From positions 45,834 to 109,833 of the forward strand of contig JAYKGV010000066.1 of NCBI GenBank assembly GCA_035285595.1: a stretch of 64,000 nucleotides of DNA. Direction: 5' to 3'. Source of the stretch: VGJW01 sp035285595. Its GTDB lineage: Bacteria > Cyanobacteriota > Sericytochromatia > S15B-MN24 > VGJW01. Under the pieces are notes generated by a model, which did no database searches, was not told the DNA's origin, and saw only the letters and a list, made by a program, of their open reading frames with translations. Positions 40,136 to 46,993 of the stretch are shown piece by piece. Every line of letters starts with the position of its first letter. Positions within the stretch are counted from its first letter, which is position 1. Position numbers and translations under genes: made by a program.

Positions 40136-40141
40136 TAAAGT
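40136..40141 (+). promoter_or_regulatory. TANNNT -10 element (TAAAGT), overlapping a minus-strand TAGACT
   Basis: TAAAGT ends seven bases before ATG 40149. On the other strand the overlapping TAGACT (40144-40139) points at the zinc-ribbon gene starting at 40128, ten bases on. Two divergent genes appear to share one tiny promoter region. Confidence 0.4.
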
Positions 40142-40148
40142 CTAGCAG

Positions 40149-41090
40149 ATGAGCACTTCGGAGCCCGTGATGAGCGTCCCCCCTGCCGGGATTTTCCAGC
40201 CCTCGGGGTTGTTTCGCGTCGAGGGTGCGGACCGAGCCACCTTTCTGAACGGCTACACCACCCAGGAGGTCTCCACCCTCCCCTCGGGAGAGGCCCGACT
40301 CGGGGCCATCACGGACTGGAAGGGCCAGATGACCGACCTCGTGACGTTCGTGGGCCTGGAAAACACCGTGTGGGTCGTCGGGACGGCCACCCGCTCCGCA
40401 GCGGTCGTGAAAGGCCTCAGGAGATTTCTCGTGGGTGTGGACGTTCGGATCGAGCCTGTCCAGGATTGGGTTTCAGCAGTCTTGGGAACGCTCCCGGTTT
40501 CGCAAGGGGTCGTGACGGGTGAAGCCTGCGCTCGTGCCTTGGGTCTCGACAGGGTGCCGGGTGATGAGGCCCTCCTCGTGGCCTCGCTTCCTGCCCCGGC
40601 GTGGCCCGCGTCCCGCTTGTGCGTCCCCGCCCCAACGGCCGAAGCCTGGGCTGAAGCGCTCGACGCGGCAGGGCACACCGTGCCTGATGGGGAGATGCGA
40701 GAAAGGGCGAGATTGGCCTGGGGATGGCCAGACCTCGATCTGGACCTGCCGCCCGCATGCAACCCTTGGGAGGCCCGAATGGGGCCCTTCGTGCGCATGG
40801 ACAAGGGCTGTTACCTCGGCCAGGAGGTGGTGGCCCGTCTGGTCAACTACAAGCGGATCCAGCGTCTGCTGATGGGAGTCGGCTTTTCCGCGCCCGTGCC
40901 TGCGGGAACTTCGTTGTTCGTCGAAGGGCGTGAGATCGGCCGGATGGGGAGCAGCGTGTCCACGACAGAGGGGGCATGGATTGGCCTTGCGCTCGTGACG
41001 GCTGCAGAGGCGGTCGCGGGGCGTGAGGTCCTTACGGCCGAGGGTCTCGTGGGTATGCTCGAGGACCGGCCGCTGTGGCACGGGGCCTGA
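40149..41090 (+). CDS. YgfZ/GcvT-fold folate-binding protein
   Basis: A 313-residue protein of the YgfZ (COG0354) family, which uses tetrahydrofolate and supports iron-sulfur cluster assembly or repair. Seen: LFRVEGADRATFLNGYTTQ near the N-terminus and the family signature KGCYLGQEVVAR near residue 220, including its key Cys. LNPWEAR-like PPACNPWEARMG precedes it. Length is normal. ATG 40149 is seven bases after TAAAGT. The last 59 bases overlap the convergent JAMM peptidase gene. Confidence 0.92.
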   Translation: MSTSEPVMSVPPAGIFQPSGLFRVEGADRATFLNGYTTQEVSTLPSGEARLGAITDWKGQMTDLVTFVGLENTVWVVGTATRSAAVVKGLRRFLVGVDVRIEPVQDWVSAVLGTLPVSQGVVTGEACARALGLDRVPGDEALLVASLPAPAWPASRLCVPAPTAEAWAEALDAAGHTVPDGEMRERARLAWGWPDLDLDLPPACNPWEARMGPFVRMDKGCYLGQEVVARLVNYKRIQRLLMGVGFSAPVPAGTSLFVEGREIGRMGSSVSTTEGAWIGLALVTAAEAVAGREVLTAEGLVGMLEDRPLWHGA

Positions 41091-41718
41091 GGCGGCGCCG
41101 CACCTCCGACAAGGCGACCAGGACGCCCAGCAAGCCGAGCCTCGACCAGGAGATGGGACCTTTGACCGCGGCCGCTGTTCGGGCGGAAGGCTCCGGTGCC
41201 AACTGCCACGCGACAGGTGTCGCAGGCACGCCCATGAAACAACCGGTAGCGCCGTCGTGGGGATCGTGGACCAGCGCGACCTGCCAGGGTTGGCGGAAGT
41301 GATGGCCGTGCGTGTGTTGGTCCGTTCCTGACAGGAAGACGCCCAGTCCGGGATGCGTATGGTACCAGCCGACGATCAACGCGTCGTCCCCTCGAGTGGC
41401 CACGGTCTCGAGCAAGGGATCCCAACTGTCTGCCGTAAAGGCCAGGTGGACGGAAGTCCCGATCGTGCGGGCAGCCGGCACGGCCTCTAGGACCTCGACG
41501 AGGACGTCGTCCTCTTGTTTGTGGACTCTGCCCAGCAGGAGGCCCCCGACCTCCTCGCGCGGATGGTCTCTCCCATGGTCGCCAAGAGCTTTGAGGGCTC
41601 CGACGTGGAGGACCACGGGGCCTGGTCCCGAGGTCAGGCCCAGCTCGCGACGCCTGCCCGCTGGGTCGGTCAAGGCTTCGGCCCACGGATCGGGGGGGGT
41701 CTCACGCCACTCGATCAA
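41032..41718 (-). CDS. JAMM/MPN+ metallopeptidase of the ubiquitin-like operon
   Basis: A 228-residue JAB-domain protease and likely deconjugase. The zinc/catalytic set is complete: Glu55 (REEVGGLLLG), His120 and His122 (WYHTHP), Ser130 and Asp133 (FLSGTD), matching ExxG...HxHPx6SxxD. After the domain (about 35-170) comes a short hydrophobic stretch (SRLGLLGVLVAL, near 192-203) and a very basic tail, which may hold it at the membrane. The start is TTG 41718, four bases after the E2 stop, with GGAGGGAG ten bases before it. The Ubl has no residues beyond Gly-Gly, so this enzyme should remove conjugates rather than mature a precursor (inference). Confidence 0.85.
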   Translation of the reverse strand: MIEWRETPPDPWAEALTDPAGRRRELGLTSGPGPVVLHVGALKALGDHGRDHPREEVGGLLLGRVHKQEDDVLVEVLEAVPAARTIGTSVHLAFTADSWDPLLETVATRGDDALIVGWYHTHPGLGVFLSGTDQHTHGHHFRQPWQVALVHDPHDGATGCFMGVPATPVAWQLAPEPSARTAAAVKGPISWSRLGLLGVLVALSEVRRRLRPRATAAGPRAYPRDPRP

Positions 41719-41722
41719 GGTT

Positions 41723-42241
41723 TCAGGACTCCCTCCACTCGAGCCTCGGCCGCGGAGTCGGTTCCTGTGGGGCGGGGGATGTGGGGGCCTCGGCCAACGG
41801 GAAGAGCTCCGGGTGAGCTTCATACCATAGTGCCGCATCGGGGTCCGCAGGGCTTTCGAAATCAAAGAGCGCGGGGTCGCCCCTCAAGATGTCCACCAAG
41901 CGAAGCATAAGGTCACCCAGGCTCTCTCCTACCAGCCAGCGTGCCCCGAGGCAGAAGGTCCCGTTGGTGAAGACGTGGGGATGGAAGACCGGCGAGAGCA
42001 TCCGCACGACGGGAGGCGCCAGAGGGTAGCTGGCGGGGAGCCGGATCTCCACTCGGTGTTCCTGGCGCAGTACGGGCGTATCGCCCTCGACCTTTTCGAT
42101 CCCCGGAATGTGGAGGCGGACGAGATGGCTTTCGGGAGGCTGGCCCGAGGACTGCAGCAACTCGACGAGCCCCGGGCGAGTCGCCCCCAGAGTCTTGAGC
42201 GCTCGGTCGTCCGCCTCGAGGCGTCGGCGTCGGGCCTCCAT
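41723..42241 (-). CDS. E2 (ubiquitin-conjugating)-like protein
   Basis: A 172-residue UBC-fold protein. Seen: VEIRLPASYPLAPPVVRML (the strand-Pro-rich loop before the active site), SPVFHPHV in the place of the E2 HPN motif, then the candidate catalytic Cys97 in GTFCLG, Trp102, a hydrophobic helix LGDLMLRLVDILRG, and SPADPDAALWY matching the E2 C-terminal PxNxxAA region. E2s carry the Ubl as a thioester and pass it to the target. His89 replaces the usual Asn that stabilises the oxyanion. ATG 42241 lies one base after the Ubl stop. The Pro-rich tail (150-170) is variable. Confidence 0.87.
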   Translation of the reverse strand: MEARRRRLEADDRALKTLGATRPGLVELLQSSGQPPESHLVRLHIPGIEKVEGDTPVLRQEHRVEIRLPASYPLAPPVVRMLSPVFHPHVFTNGTFCLGARWLVGESLGDLMLRLVDILRGDPALFDFESPADPDAALWYEAHPELFPLAEAPTSPAPQEPTPRPRLEWRES

Positions 42242-42242
42242 C

Positions 42243-42503
42243 TCAGCCTCCTGCCTCGAGCAGGGGAACCACTTCGAGTAGGTCGCCCGTCTGCACGCCG
42301 CAAGCTCCAAGCGCGCCGTTGGCCGGCAACTGTCGGCCCAGACGCGAGCAGCGCAGCATGAAGTCGGTATCACGGGGAAGCCGCCAATTCTGGCGGCTGG
42401 CCTCGATGAGTTCGTCGACCGTGTAGTCGATCGGCAAGCGGACCTCGGCCTGGCGTGACTTGTCCAGCGTCCGGATCGTCACCGTGATCACGTCGTCATC
42501 CAC
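42243..42503 (-). CDS. Ubiquitin-like protein ending in Gly-Gly
   Basis: An 86-residue single beta-grasp domain: ITVTIRTLDKSRQAEVRL (first hairpin), TVDELIEASRQNW (helix), FMLRCSRLGRQLP (strands 3-4), GVQTGDLLEVVPLLEAGG (last strand and tail). The chain ends exactly at Gly85-Gly86, the form E1 enzymes activate. The sequence pattern is of the YukD/ubiquitin type rather than ThiS/MoaD. GTG 42503 follows AGGAGGTG and lies inside the last codons of the E1 gene. Neighbouring E1, E2 and JAMM genes make a protein-modifier role much more likely than sulfur transfer. Confidence 0.88.
   Translation of the reverse strand: MDDDVITVTIRTLDKSRQAEVRLPIDYTVDELIEASRQNWRLPRDTDFMLRCSRLGRQLPANGALGACGVQTGDLLEVVPLLEAGG
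42247..42252 (-). promoter_or_regulatory. Ribosome-binding site of E2 formed by the Gly-Gly codons of the Ubl
   Basis: AGGAGG spans the GGA GGC codons for the terminal Gly-Gly of the Ubl and sits five bases before the E2 ATG (42241). One sequence serves both the protein tail and E2 translation. Confidence 0.75.
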
Positions 42504-43650
42504 GGGGCACCTCCTTCTCAAACCATGATGCCCCGAACGCGAGCCAGTGCGAGGCCTCTCCCCGCAATTCACAAACGTGTCCCGGAGTCAGGCCCCATTC
42601 CGCCAGATTCCGGTCGAGAAAGGGACTGTGGGGATCGATGCAGGTCGTGCCCACCACCCAGCGTTCGTGGTCACAGAAGGGGCATGCGGCTTCGCTGCGG
42701 CGCAGGCGATCCACGGGAACCAGGACGGCCTCGATGTGCCTGCAGGCGCGGCACTCGAGCGAGGTTGCCACTTCGAAGGGCAACCCGATGGAAAGGATGC
42801 CCTCGCGCGCAAGCAACGTGGACGGCAGAATCTCGGACGGGTCGGGGCCGGATGAGAACGGGGGCAGGCAGCCGTGCTCGGGACAATCCGAGCGGATGGG
42901 CAGAAGATCGTCGAGAAGCACGGGCGGATGGAGCTGCATGGTCCTCCGGGTTCCCGGAGCCATGGCGGTCCACCCGGGAAACCGCACGGCCAGGACCTGG
43001 TCGACCAGCATGGCCCCGGCGATGCCGGCCGTCACGGCCGTCGTCGGCAAGGGTGCACCGCCGGGGGCCTTGAGCAGGCCTGCACACGAGCGGGATGTGT
43101 TCAGTCGACGCTGCATGCCCGCCGTCAGGCCGCAGGCATAGCATGCACCCTCTGTCCCATCGCCATAGCGGCTGACCTGGCAGGCCTCGGCTGAAAGTCC
43201 ACCATCGAAGTAGGGCACGCCAGCCTGCAGGCAGAGCCTGTTGAGGGTGAGGCGCGCTCCTACCGAGTCGAGGCAGCCGAGGACCAGATGGGCTTCCCGG
43301 AGGGTCGCGACGCCCAGGTCGAGGGCGACGTCGCCCACGAGGGGCCACGTGTGCGTCTCCGGCGCGAGTTCCCGCAGCCGCGCAGCTGCCACGACGGCTT
43401 TGGCCCGGCCCACGTCTCCTTCGCGGAACAGCACGCAGCGCACGAGGTTGCTGGTCTCGATAAGATCCCGGTCCACGATCAGGATCTCGCCGACGCCTAC
43501 GAGGGCCAGGCCCTTCAGGACTTCGTTGCCGAGGGCACCTGCCCCGACCACCACGACACGGGTCCGGGAGAGTGCCTCCGTGTCCCAGCCCGAAATCAGG
43601 CGATGCCGAGCGTGCCGGTCGCGAGGAGGCAGGGGAAAGGAGGCGCTCAC
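42496..43650 (-). CDS. E1-like (ThiF/UBA-fold) activating enzyme with C-terminal extension
   Basis: A 384-residue adenylating enzyme. Seen: VVVVGAGALGNEVLKGL (ATP loop, 33-49), Asp60/Asp62 in IVDRDLIETSNLVR with Arg71, Lys84, Asp128 in CLDSVGAR, a zinc pair CYAC (170-173) matched by CPEHGC (256-261), and SCAG with Cys189 before PTTAVTAGIAGAM. The MoeB/ThiF core ends near 265. An added domain of about 120 residues follows with another ribbon (CRAC 300-303, CPFC 323-326). It should adenylate the Ubl C-terminus and hold it as a thioester; which Cys acts is uncertain. GTG 43650 overlaps the upstream stop as GTGA. Confidence 0.88.
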   Translation of the reverse strand: MSASFPLPPRDRHARHRLISGWDTEALSRTRVVVVGAGALGNEVLKGLALVGVGEILIVDRDLIETSNLVRCVLFREGDVGRAKAVVAAARLRELAPETHTWPLVGDVALDLGVATLREAHLVLGCLDSVGARLTLNRLCLQAGVPYFDGGLSAEACQVSRYGDGTEGACYACGLTAGMQRRLNTSRSCAGLLKAPGGAPLPTTAVTAGIAGAMLVDQVLAVRFPGWTAMAPGTRRTMQLHPPVLLDDLLPIRSDCPEHGCLPPFSSGPDPSEILPSTLLAREGILSIGLPFEVATSLECRACRHIEAVLVPVDRLRRSEAACPFCDHERWVVGTTCIDPHSPFLDRNLAEWGLTPGHVCELRGEASHWLAFGASWFEKEVPRG

Positions 43651-44312
43651 GCGCCCCCGCCGGCCAGGAGCGAGATCTGCTCCGGAGTCTTGGGCAGGAT
43701 CTCGAGGCCGTACGCGGGATGGTCGCGCAGGAGGCCGCGCACCCTGATCCACCGTCCCACCCAGTCCTCGAAGAGGTGTCCGGAAGCTTCCCATCTGGCC
43801 ACATCGCTGCTGAACACCACGAGCTTGAAGCCGTCGAATGGATTGCGGCTGGCATGGAACTTGATGAAGTGGGTGCCGGAAGCCCGGGAGACTTGATGGC
43901 CCAGGACCCGTCCCTCGAAGACCACCACCGTGTTCACGCAGCCCTCGAGGTCGGCAAGTGCCAGCACCTGCTCTCCTTGGGCGTCTCCTGACCGGAGGGC
44001 CGACTGGCCTTCCTGGCCAAGCACCTGCCACGACATTCCGCTGGATTGCCGGCAGTTGACACAAGCGCCTGAATTGTGGGTCTGGAGGAAGGTCCACGAA
44101 CTGGGGTGATATCCCGTATGACAATGCGTGCACAGGACGATGCGTCCGCCTGGCACGAGCGGAGTGCCGTCGAGTGGATCGAAGGCCGTCGTCGCGGCCG
44201 GGACGAAAGATACGGGACGTGCGAGCCCGGGCCCGTCGTCGCCCGGGGCGGGAGGAGCGCCAGCGTCTTGCCAGACGATACGTCGCCTGCCGTCAGAAGG
44301 TGGGGACGTCAT
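43647..44312 (-). CDS. RING-like zinc finger plus OB-fold protein; candidate E3
   Basis: A 221-residue protein. After a disordered N-terminus comes TAFDPLDGTPLVPGGRIVLC and a Cys/His cluster, C61-x2-C64-x4-H69-x14-C84-x2-C87 (CTHCHTGYHP ... CVNC). The spacing resembles a degenerate RING/treble clef in which the second zinc site is largely lost; a plain zinc ribbon is the alternative. Residues 120-213 look like an OB fold (VVFEGRVLGHQVS, FIKFHAS, FKLVVFSSDVARW, WVGRWIRVRGLL). ATG 44312 follows AAGGA and overlaps the upstream gene by 20 bases. The E3 assignment rests on the zinc finger and on position between the membrane protein and E1. Confidence 0.65.
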   Translation of the reverse strand: MTSPPSDGRRRIVWQDAGAPPAPGDDGPGLARPVSFVPAATTAFDPLDGTPLVPGGRIVLCTHCHTGYHPSSWTFLQTHNSGACVNCRQSSGMSWQVLGQEGQSALRSGDAQGEQVLALADLEGCVNTVVVFEGRVLGHQVSRASGTHFIKFHASRNPFDGFKLVVFSSDVARWEASGHLFEDWVGRWIRVRGLLRDHPAYGLEILPKTPEQISLLAGGGA

Positions 44313-44784
44313 GCCGCCATCCTTCGCGCCAATCCGGCAGGTTGGACCGACCATCCACCGTAAGGGCGATGCCGGTCTGACCGAGCAATTCCACGGTGAT
44401 GGGCTGGTCCTGGGCCTTGCCGACCAGCAAGTCGGCCTTGACCCAGAACGAGGACCCGCCGAGAGTCACCGGCACCCAGCCCTCGAGGCGGTCGCTGCCG
44501 CCCAGCAGGCCCATGACGCAGCGCGCCTTGCCCTTGGCCAGATCTCCTTCGATGACCTTCCGGCGCTCGACGAGGCGTCTCCACGTCCACCACGACGGAA
44601 ACAGGGCCAGGACGGCGGGAAAGGTCCAGCCGGGTTCAGTAAGGCTGACGGAAGCGCCCAGCGGCAGTAAGGTCGGTAGCCACGCCGCCAGACCCGCCCG
44701 GCGAAGCCAAGTGATCCGCCCTTTGAGGTGACGGCGTTCTTCGGCGGAAAGCGTGCGTTCGGAGGTCAGGAAGGCCGCCCTCAC
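44293..44784 (-). CDS. Membrane protein of the ubiquitin-like operon
   Basis: A 163-residue protein I do not recognise. It has a charged N-terminal helix (ERTLSAEERRHLKGRITWLRR), two hydrophobic segments in hairpin arrangement (LAAWLPTLLPLGASVSL and FPAVLALFPSWWTW), then a cytoplasmic beta-looking domain (GDLAKGKARCVMGLLGG, GWVPVTLGGSSFWVKADLL, ITVELLGQTGIALTVDG). GTG 44784 is chosen: it overlaps the GNAT stop as GTGA and has GGAGGG ten bases before it; ATG 44808 would add eight residues. The design suggests a membrane platform for the conjugation enzymes (inference). Confidence 0.7.
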   Translation of the reverse strand: MRAAFLTSERTLSAEERRHLKGRITWLRRAGLAAWLPTLLPLGASVSLTEPGWTFPAVLALFPSWWTWRRLVERRKVIEGDLAKGKARCVMGLLGGSDRLEGWVPVTLGGSSFWVKADLLVGKAQDQPITVELLGQTGIALTVDGRSNLPDWREGWRHDVPTF

Positions 44785-45497
44785 GGCAGCAGACCCTCCC
44801 TGCGGCATTCGTCGAGAAATCGGAGCGCACGCTGCTCGTCCGGAAAGGCCATCCTTCGGGTCAGGCCGGGATCCTTGCTTTGTCCATGCTCGACCATGCC
44901 GCAGCGGCGATAGAACAGGTCAGAGCCCGATTTGAGCAAGGCATCCAGCACCAGCGTCGCTTCGAGCCGTGCCGCCTCATAGAGCGCAGCTGCCAGAAGC
45001 AGCTTGCCAACTCCCTTGAGGTCGGATCCTGGCAAGCGTTCGAGATAGCGGACCTCGAGCACGGGGATTCGGCCCGAGCGGTCCACGCCCAGGGCCACCC
45101 CGCCCAAGAGAGGCTGGTCGGCCGTCGCGGCGTCCAAGACTTCCAGGACCAACAAGCTCGAGGGCTCATTGAAGTTGACGTGTCCTTTGACGTCACGTCC
45201 CGAGGGACGTCCCTGGGCGAGGCCCACCCAGTCGAACCATGAAGGCTCGGGCCAGCGGGCGAAGGCCTGGGCATCTTCCAGGCGGCCACGCCGGATCATG
45301 ACCGGCAGCGGCCCCCCACCGCGCAACTGGACGGCTCCCACCTCGAGTAGTCCTGCGGGTCGGGAGGCGCCTCCCAGACCGCCGGTCGGGGTGCGTTGCA
45401 GGGAGCCGGTGGCACTTCGTGCGGGCTTGACGATGCCCTTGCCGCGGCCGCTGGCTTGGGCAGGCTTTCGGCGCTTGAACCAACGGGTCAGCCACAT
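44781..45497 (-). CDS. GNAT-like protein, first gene of the ubiquitin-like operon
   Basis: A 238-residue protein with a basic, low-complexity N-terminus (about 1-60) and an acyltransferase-like fold: LLGGVALGVDRSG (strand), VLEVRYLERLPG followed by GVGKLLLAAALYEAAR (the acetyl-CoA pyrophosphate loop and helix), and LFYRRCGMVEHG, the usual GNAT end. The CoA loop (Leu-Lys-Gly-Val-Gly-Lys) is close to RxxGxG/A. The substrate is unknown; acetylation of the Ubl, E2 or a target would be novel. ATG 45497 lies six bases after TAGCAT on the minus strand, so it starts the whole seven-gene unit. Confidence 0.68.
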   Translation of the reverse strand: MWLTRWFKRRKPAQASGRGKGIVKPARSATGSLQRTPTGGLGGASRPAGLLEVGAVQLRGGGPLPVMIRRGRLEDAQAFARWPEPSWFDWVGLAQGRPSGRDVKGHVNFNEPSSLLVLEVLDAATADQPLLGGVALGVDRSGRIPVLEVRYLERLPGSDLKGVGKLLLAAALYEAARLEATLVLDALLKSGSDLFYRRCGMVEHGQSKDPGLTRRMAFPDEQRALRFLDECRREGLLP

Positions 45498-45503
45498 GCG
45501 GTC

Positions 45504-45509
45504 ATGCTA
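45504..45509 (-). promoter_or_regulatory. TANNNT -10 element (TAGCAT) for the ubiquitin-like operon
   Basis: On the minus strand TAGCAT ends six bases before ATG 45497, with no ribosome-binding site. It is the only promoter-like site I see for the seven overlapping genes 45497-41032. Confidence 0.45.
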
Positions 45510-45586
45510 CCGCAAGATCCCGTGCCACGGACGTTTGGTCCTGATACCATTGGGATGGCTGTCCCCCCCAGCGAAGGAGGTCGGGA

Positions 45587-46180
45587 ATGTTGCTGGCCGC
45601 GAGTCTTGCGTCCGCCATGCAGTTGCCGTTCGTCACGGACCTGCTCGAGGGCTTCAATCCGCCGCCGGATCCGGACGGCGAGGGCATCGTCGTCAAGGTG
45701 CGCGACACAGACCAGGACTCGATGAAGATCGTGCAGTCGCAGATCAACTGTCCGGTTCCCCCGCGGGCCGTCTGGGACGTCATCACGGATTACGAGGCCT
45801 ATCCCCGGATTTTCGATCGGTACCGCAAGATGGAGATTCTCGAGAAGTCGGGCTTGTGGGAGTTGCACCGCTCCGAGGTGGATTATCCGGTCTTCGGGAC
45901 TCGTTGGGTCGCCAACGTCCTTCACCATGAGCGTCCGTCGTGGCGCGTCCGCTTCCAGCGTGCCGACGGGACCATCAGGGCCGTCGAAGGAGTCTGGACC
46001 CTCAAGGAAACCTCGCCGGGCCGGACCATGGTGCGCTACGCAGTCCGTCTGGACCCTGGGCTGCCCTTTGTTCCGAACTGGGTGGTCACGTGGGGTACCC
46101 AGACGATGATGCCGTCCATCCTGCGGTCGGTGACACAGGAAGCGCTCAAGCGCCATCGCGCGACGGCCAAGGCCAACTGA
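45587..46180 (+). CDS. START/SRPBCC-domain protein, probably exported
   Basis: A 197-residue protein with a short hydrophobic N-terminus (MLLAASLASAMQLPFVTDLL) that may be a signal peptide, then a helix-grip domain: INCPVPPRAVWDVITDYEAYPRIF is the classic SRPBCC/polyketide-cyclase opening, and TWGTQTMMPSILRSV the closing helix. Such domains bind lipids or hydrophobic ligands. ATG 45587 follows GAAGGAGG; TACCAT at 45545 is a likely -10. It diverges from the ubiquitin-like operon with 89 bp between. The last 35 bases overlap the convergent YkgJ gene. Confidence 0.82.
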   Translation: MLLAASLASAMQLPFVTDLLEGFNPPPDPDGEGIVVKVRDTDQDSMKIVQSQINCPVPPRAVWDVITDYEAYPRIFDRYRKMEILEKSGLWELHRSEVDYPVFGTRWVANVLHHERPSWRVRFQRADGTIRAVEGVWTLKETSPGRTMVRYAVRLDPGLPFVPNWVVTWGTQTMMPSILRSVTQEALKRHRATAKAN

Positions 46181-46949
46181 GGCTGATCCAGCGGGCCAAG
46201 GTATGTCCGCTTCCCCCGCCGTGACGCATCCGTAGCTCGTGCAGGCGGTTGACCGACGGCAAGGCCGGCCGCCCCCCACCGGTCAGGAAGGCCTCGTCCA
46301 GTGCCTCGGCTTGCCACCGGCAGGCGTAGGTCTCGATGTCCTTGCGCCACGCGTCTCGTACCGCGAAGGCCCCGTAGGTCCGGCACAGCAGGGGTCTGGC
46401 CGGATGAATGCTGCAGCTATGGTCCTCGAGAAAGGGACAGGATTGCCCCAAGGCCCCCGGACGCAGATGCATGTTCCACGGCAGCCGCATGGCGGACTCG
46501 GCCAGCCACATGGTGAAGGCGTGTCCCCCGTGGCTGCGACGGAATCGCTCGAGGAACCGTCGGTGGCGCGGTTCGTCCCAGTTTTCACGGACCCAGCCGA
46601 CGATGGCCTCCCACTCCCGCGGAGGTACGAGGAACCACGCCGTCGGATACGTACAGCAGCCGCTGCATCCTTCCCTGCAGCGGCTTTCCGGATAGGCCGC
46701 CCCGACGGCGGTCGCCAGCCGGTCCGCCAGCCTGGCTAGGGCAGCCAAGGCTCTGCCTGGCCGCCAACCCGGGGCCGCCAGTGCGTTCAACTCCTGCCGG
46801 GCCTCGCCCAGCGCTCGGGCGAGGGGTGCGAAGTCCGGCGCGGCATTCACGACCGGCAAAGGCAGCAGCGGGGCGGGAGGCTGATCCGCGGAGACCCGGC
46901 GCAGATGGCCGGCGAAGTCCTCGCCGGTCGTGTCTTCGGGCATCTTCAT
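46146..46949 (-). CDS. YkgJ-family cysteine cluster protein
   Basis: A 267-residue protein with the zinc/iron-chelating CxxxCxxCC motif (SRCREGCSGCC), then CPFLEDHSCSIHPARPLLCRTYG, the family's second Cys block, and a final Cys in TYACRW. The N-terminal 75 residues are Ala/Pro-rich and unlike the family core. The role is unknown; family members have been linked to metal binding. The start (ATG 46949) is 44 bp from the divergent S8 protease gene. Confidence 0.82.
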   Translation of the reverse strand: MKMPEDTTGEDFAGHLRRVSADQPPAPLLPLPVVNAAPDFAPLARALGEARQELNALAAPGWRPGRALAALARLADRLATAVGAAYPESRCREGCSGCCTYPTAWFLVPPREWEAIVGWVRENWDEPRHRRFLERFRRSHGGHAFTMWLAESAMRLPWNMHLRPGALGQSCPFLEDHSCSIHPARPLLCRTYGAFAVRDAWRKDIETYACRWQAEALDEAFLTGGGRPALPSVNRLHELRMRHGGGSGHTLARWISLSWPWPSRDGA

Positions 46950-46993
46950 CTACTCTTTACCGACTTTCCGAGACGTTGGGCGAAGACCATGTC

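Noticed and set aside
42243..42503. Ubl read as a ThiS/MoaD sulfur carrier
   Set aside because: No thiamine or molybdopterin genes nearby, the sequence pattern is ubiquitin/YukD-like, and E2 and JAMM genes adjoin.
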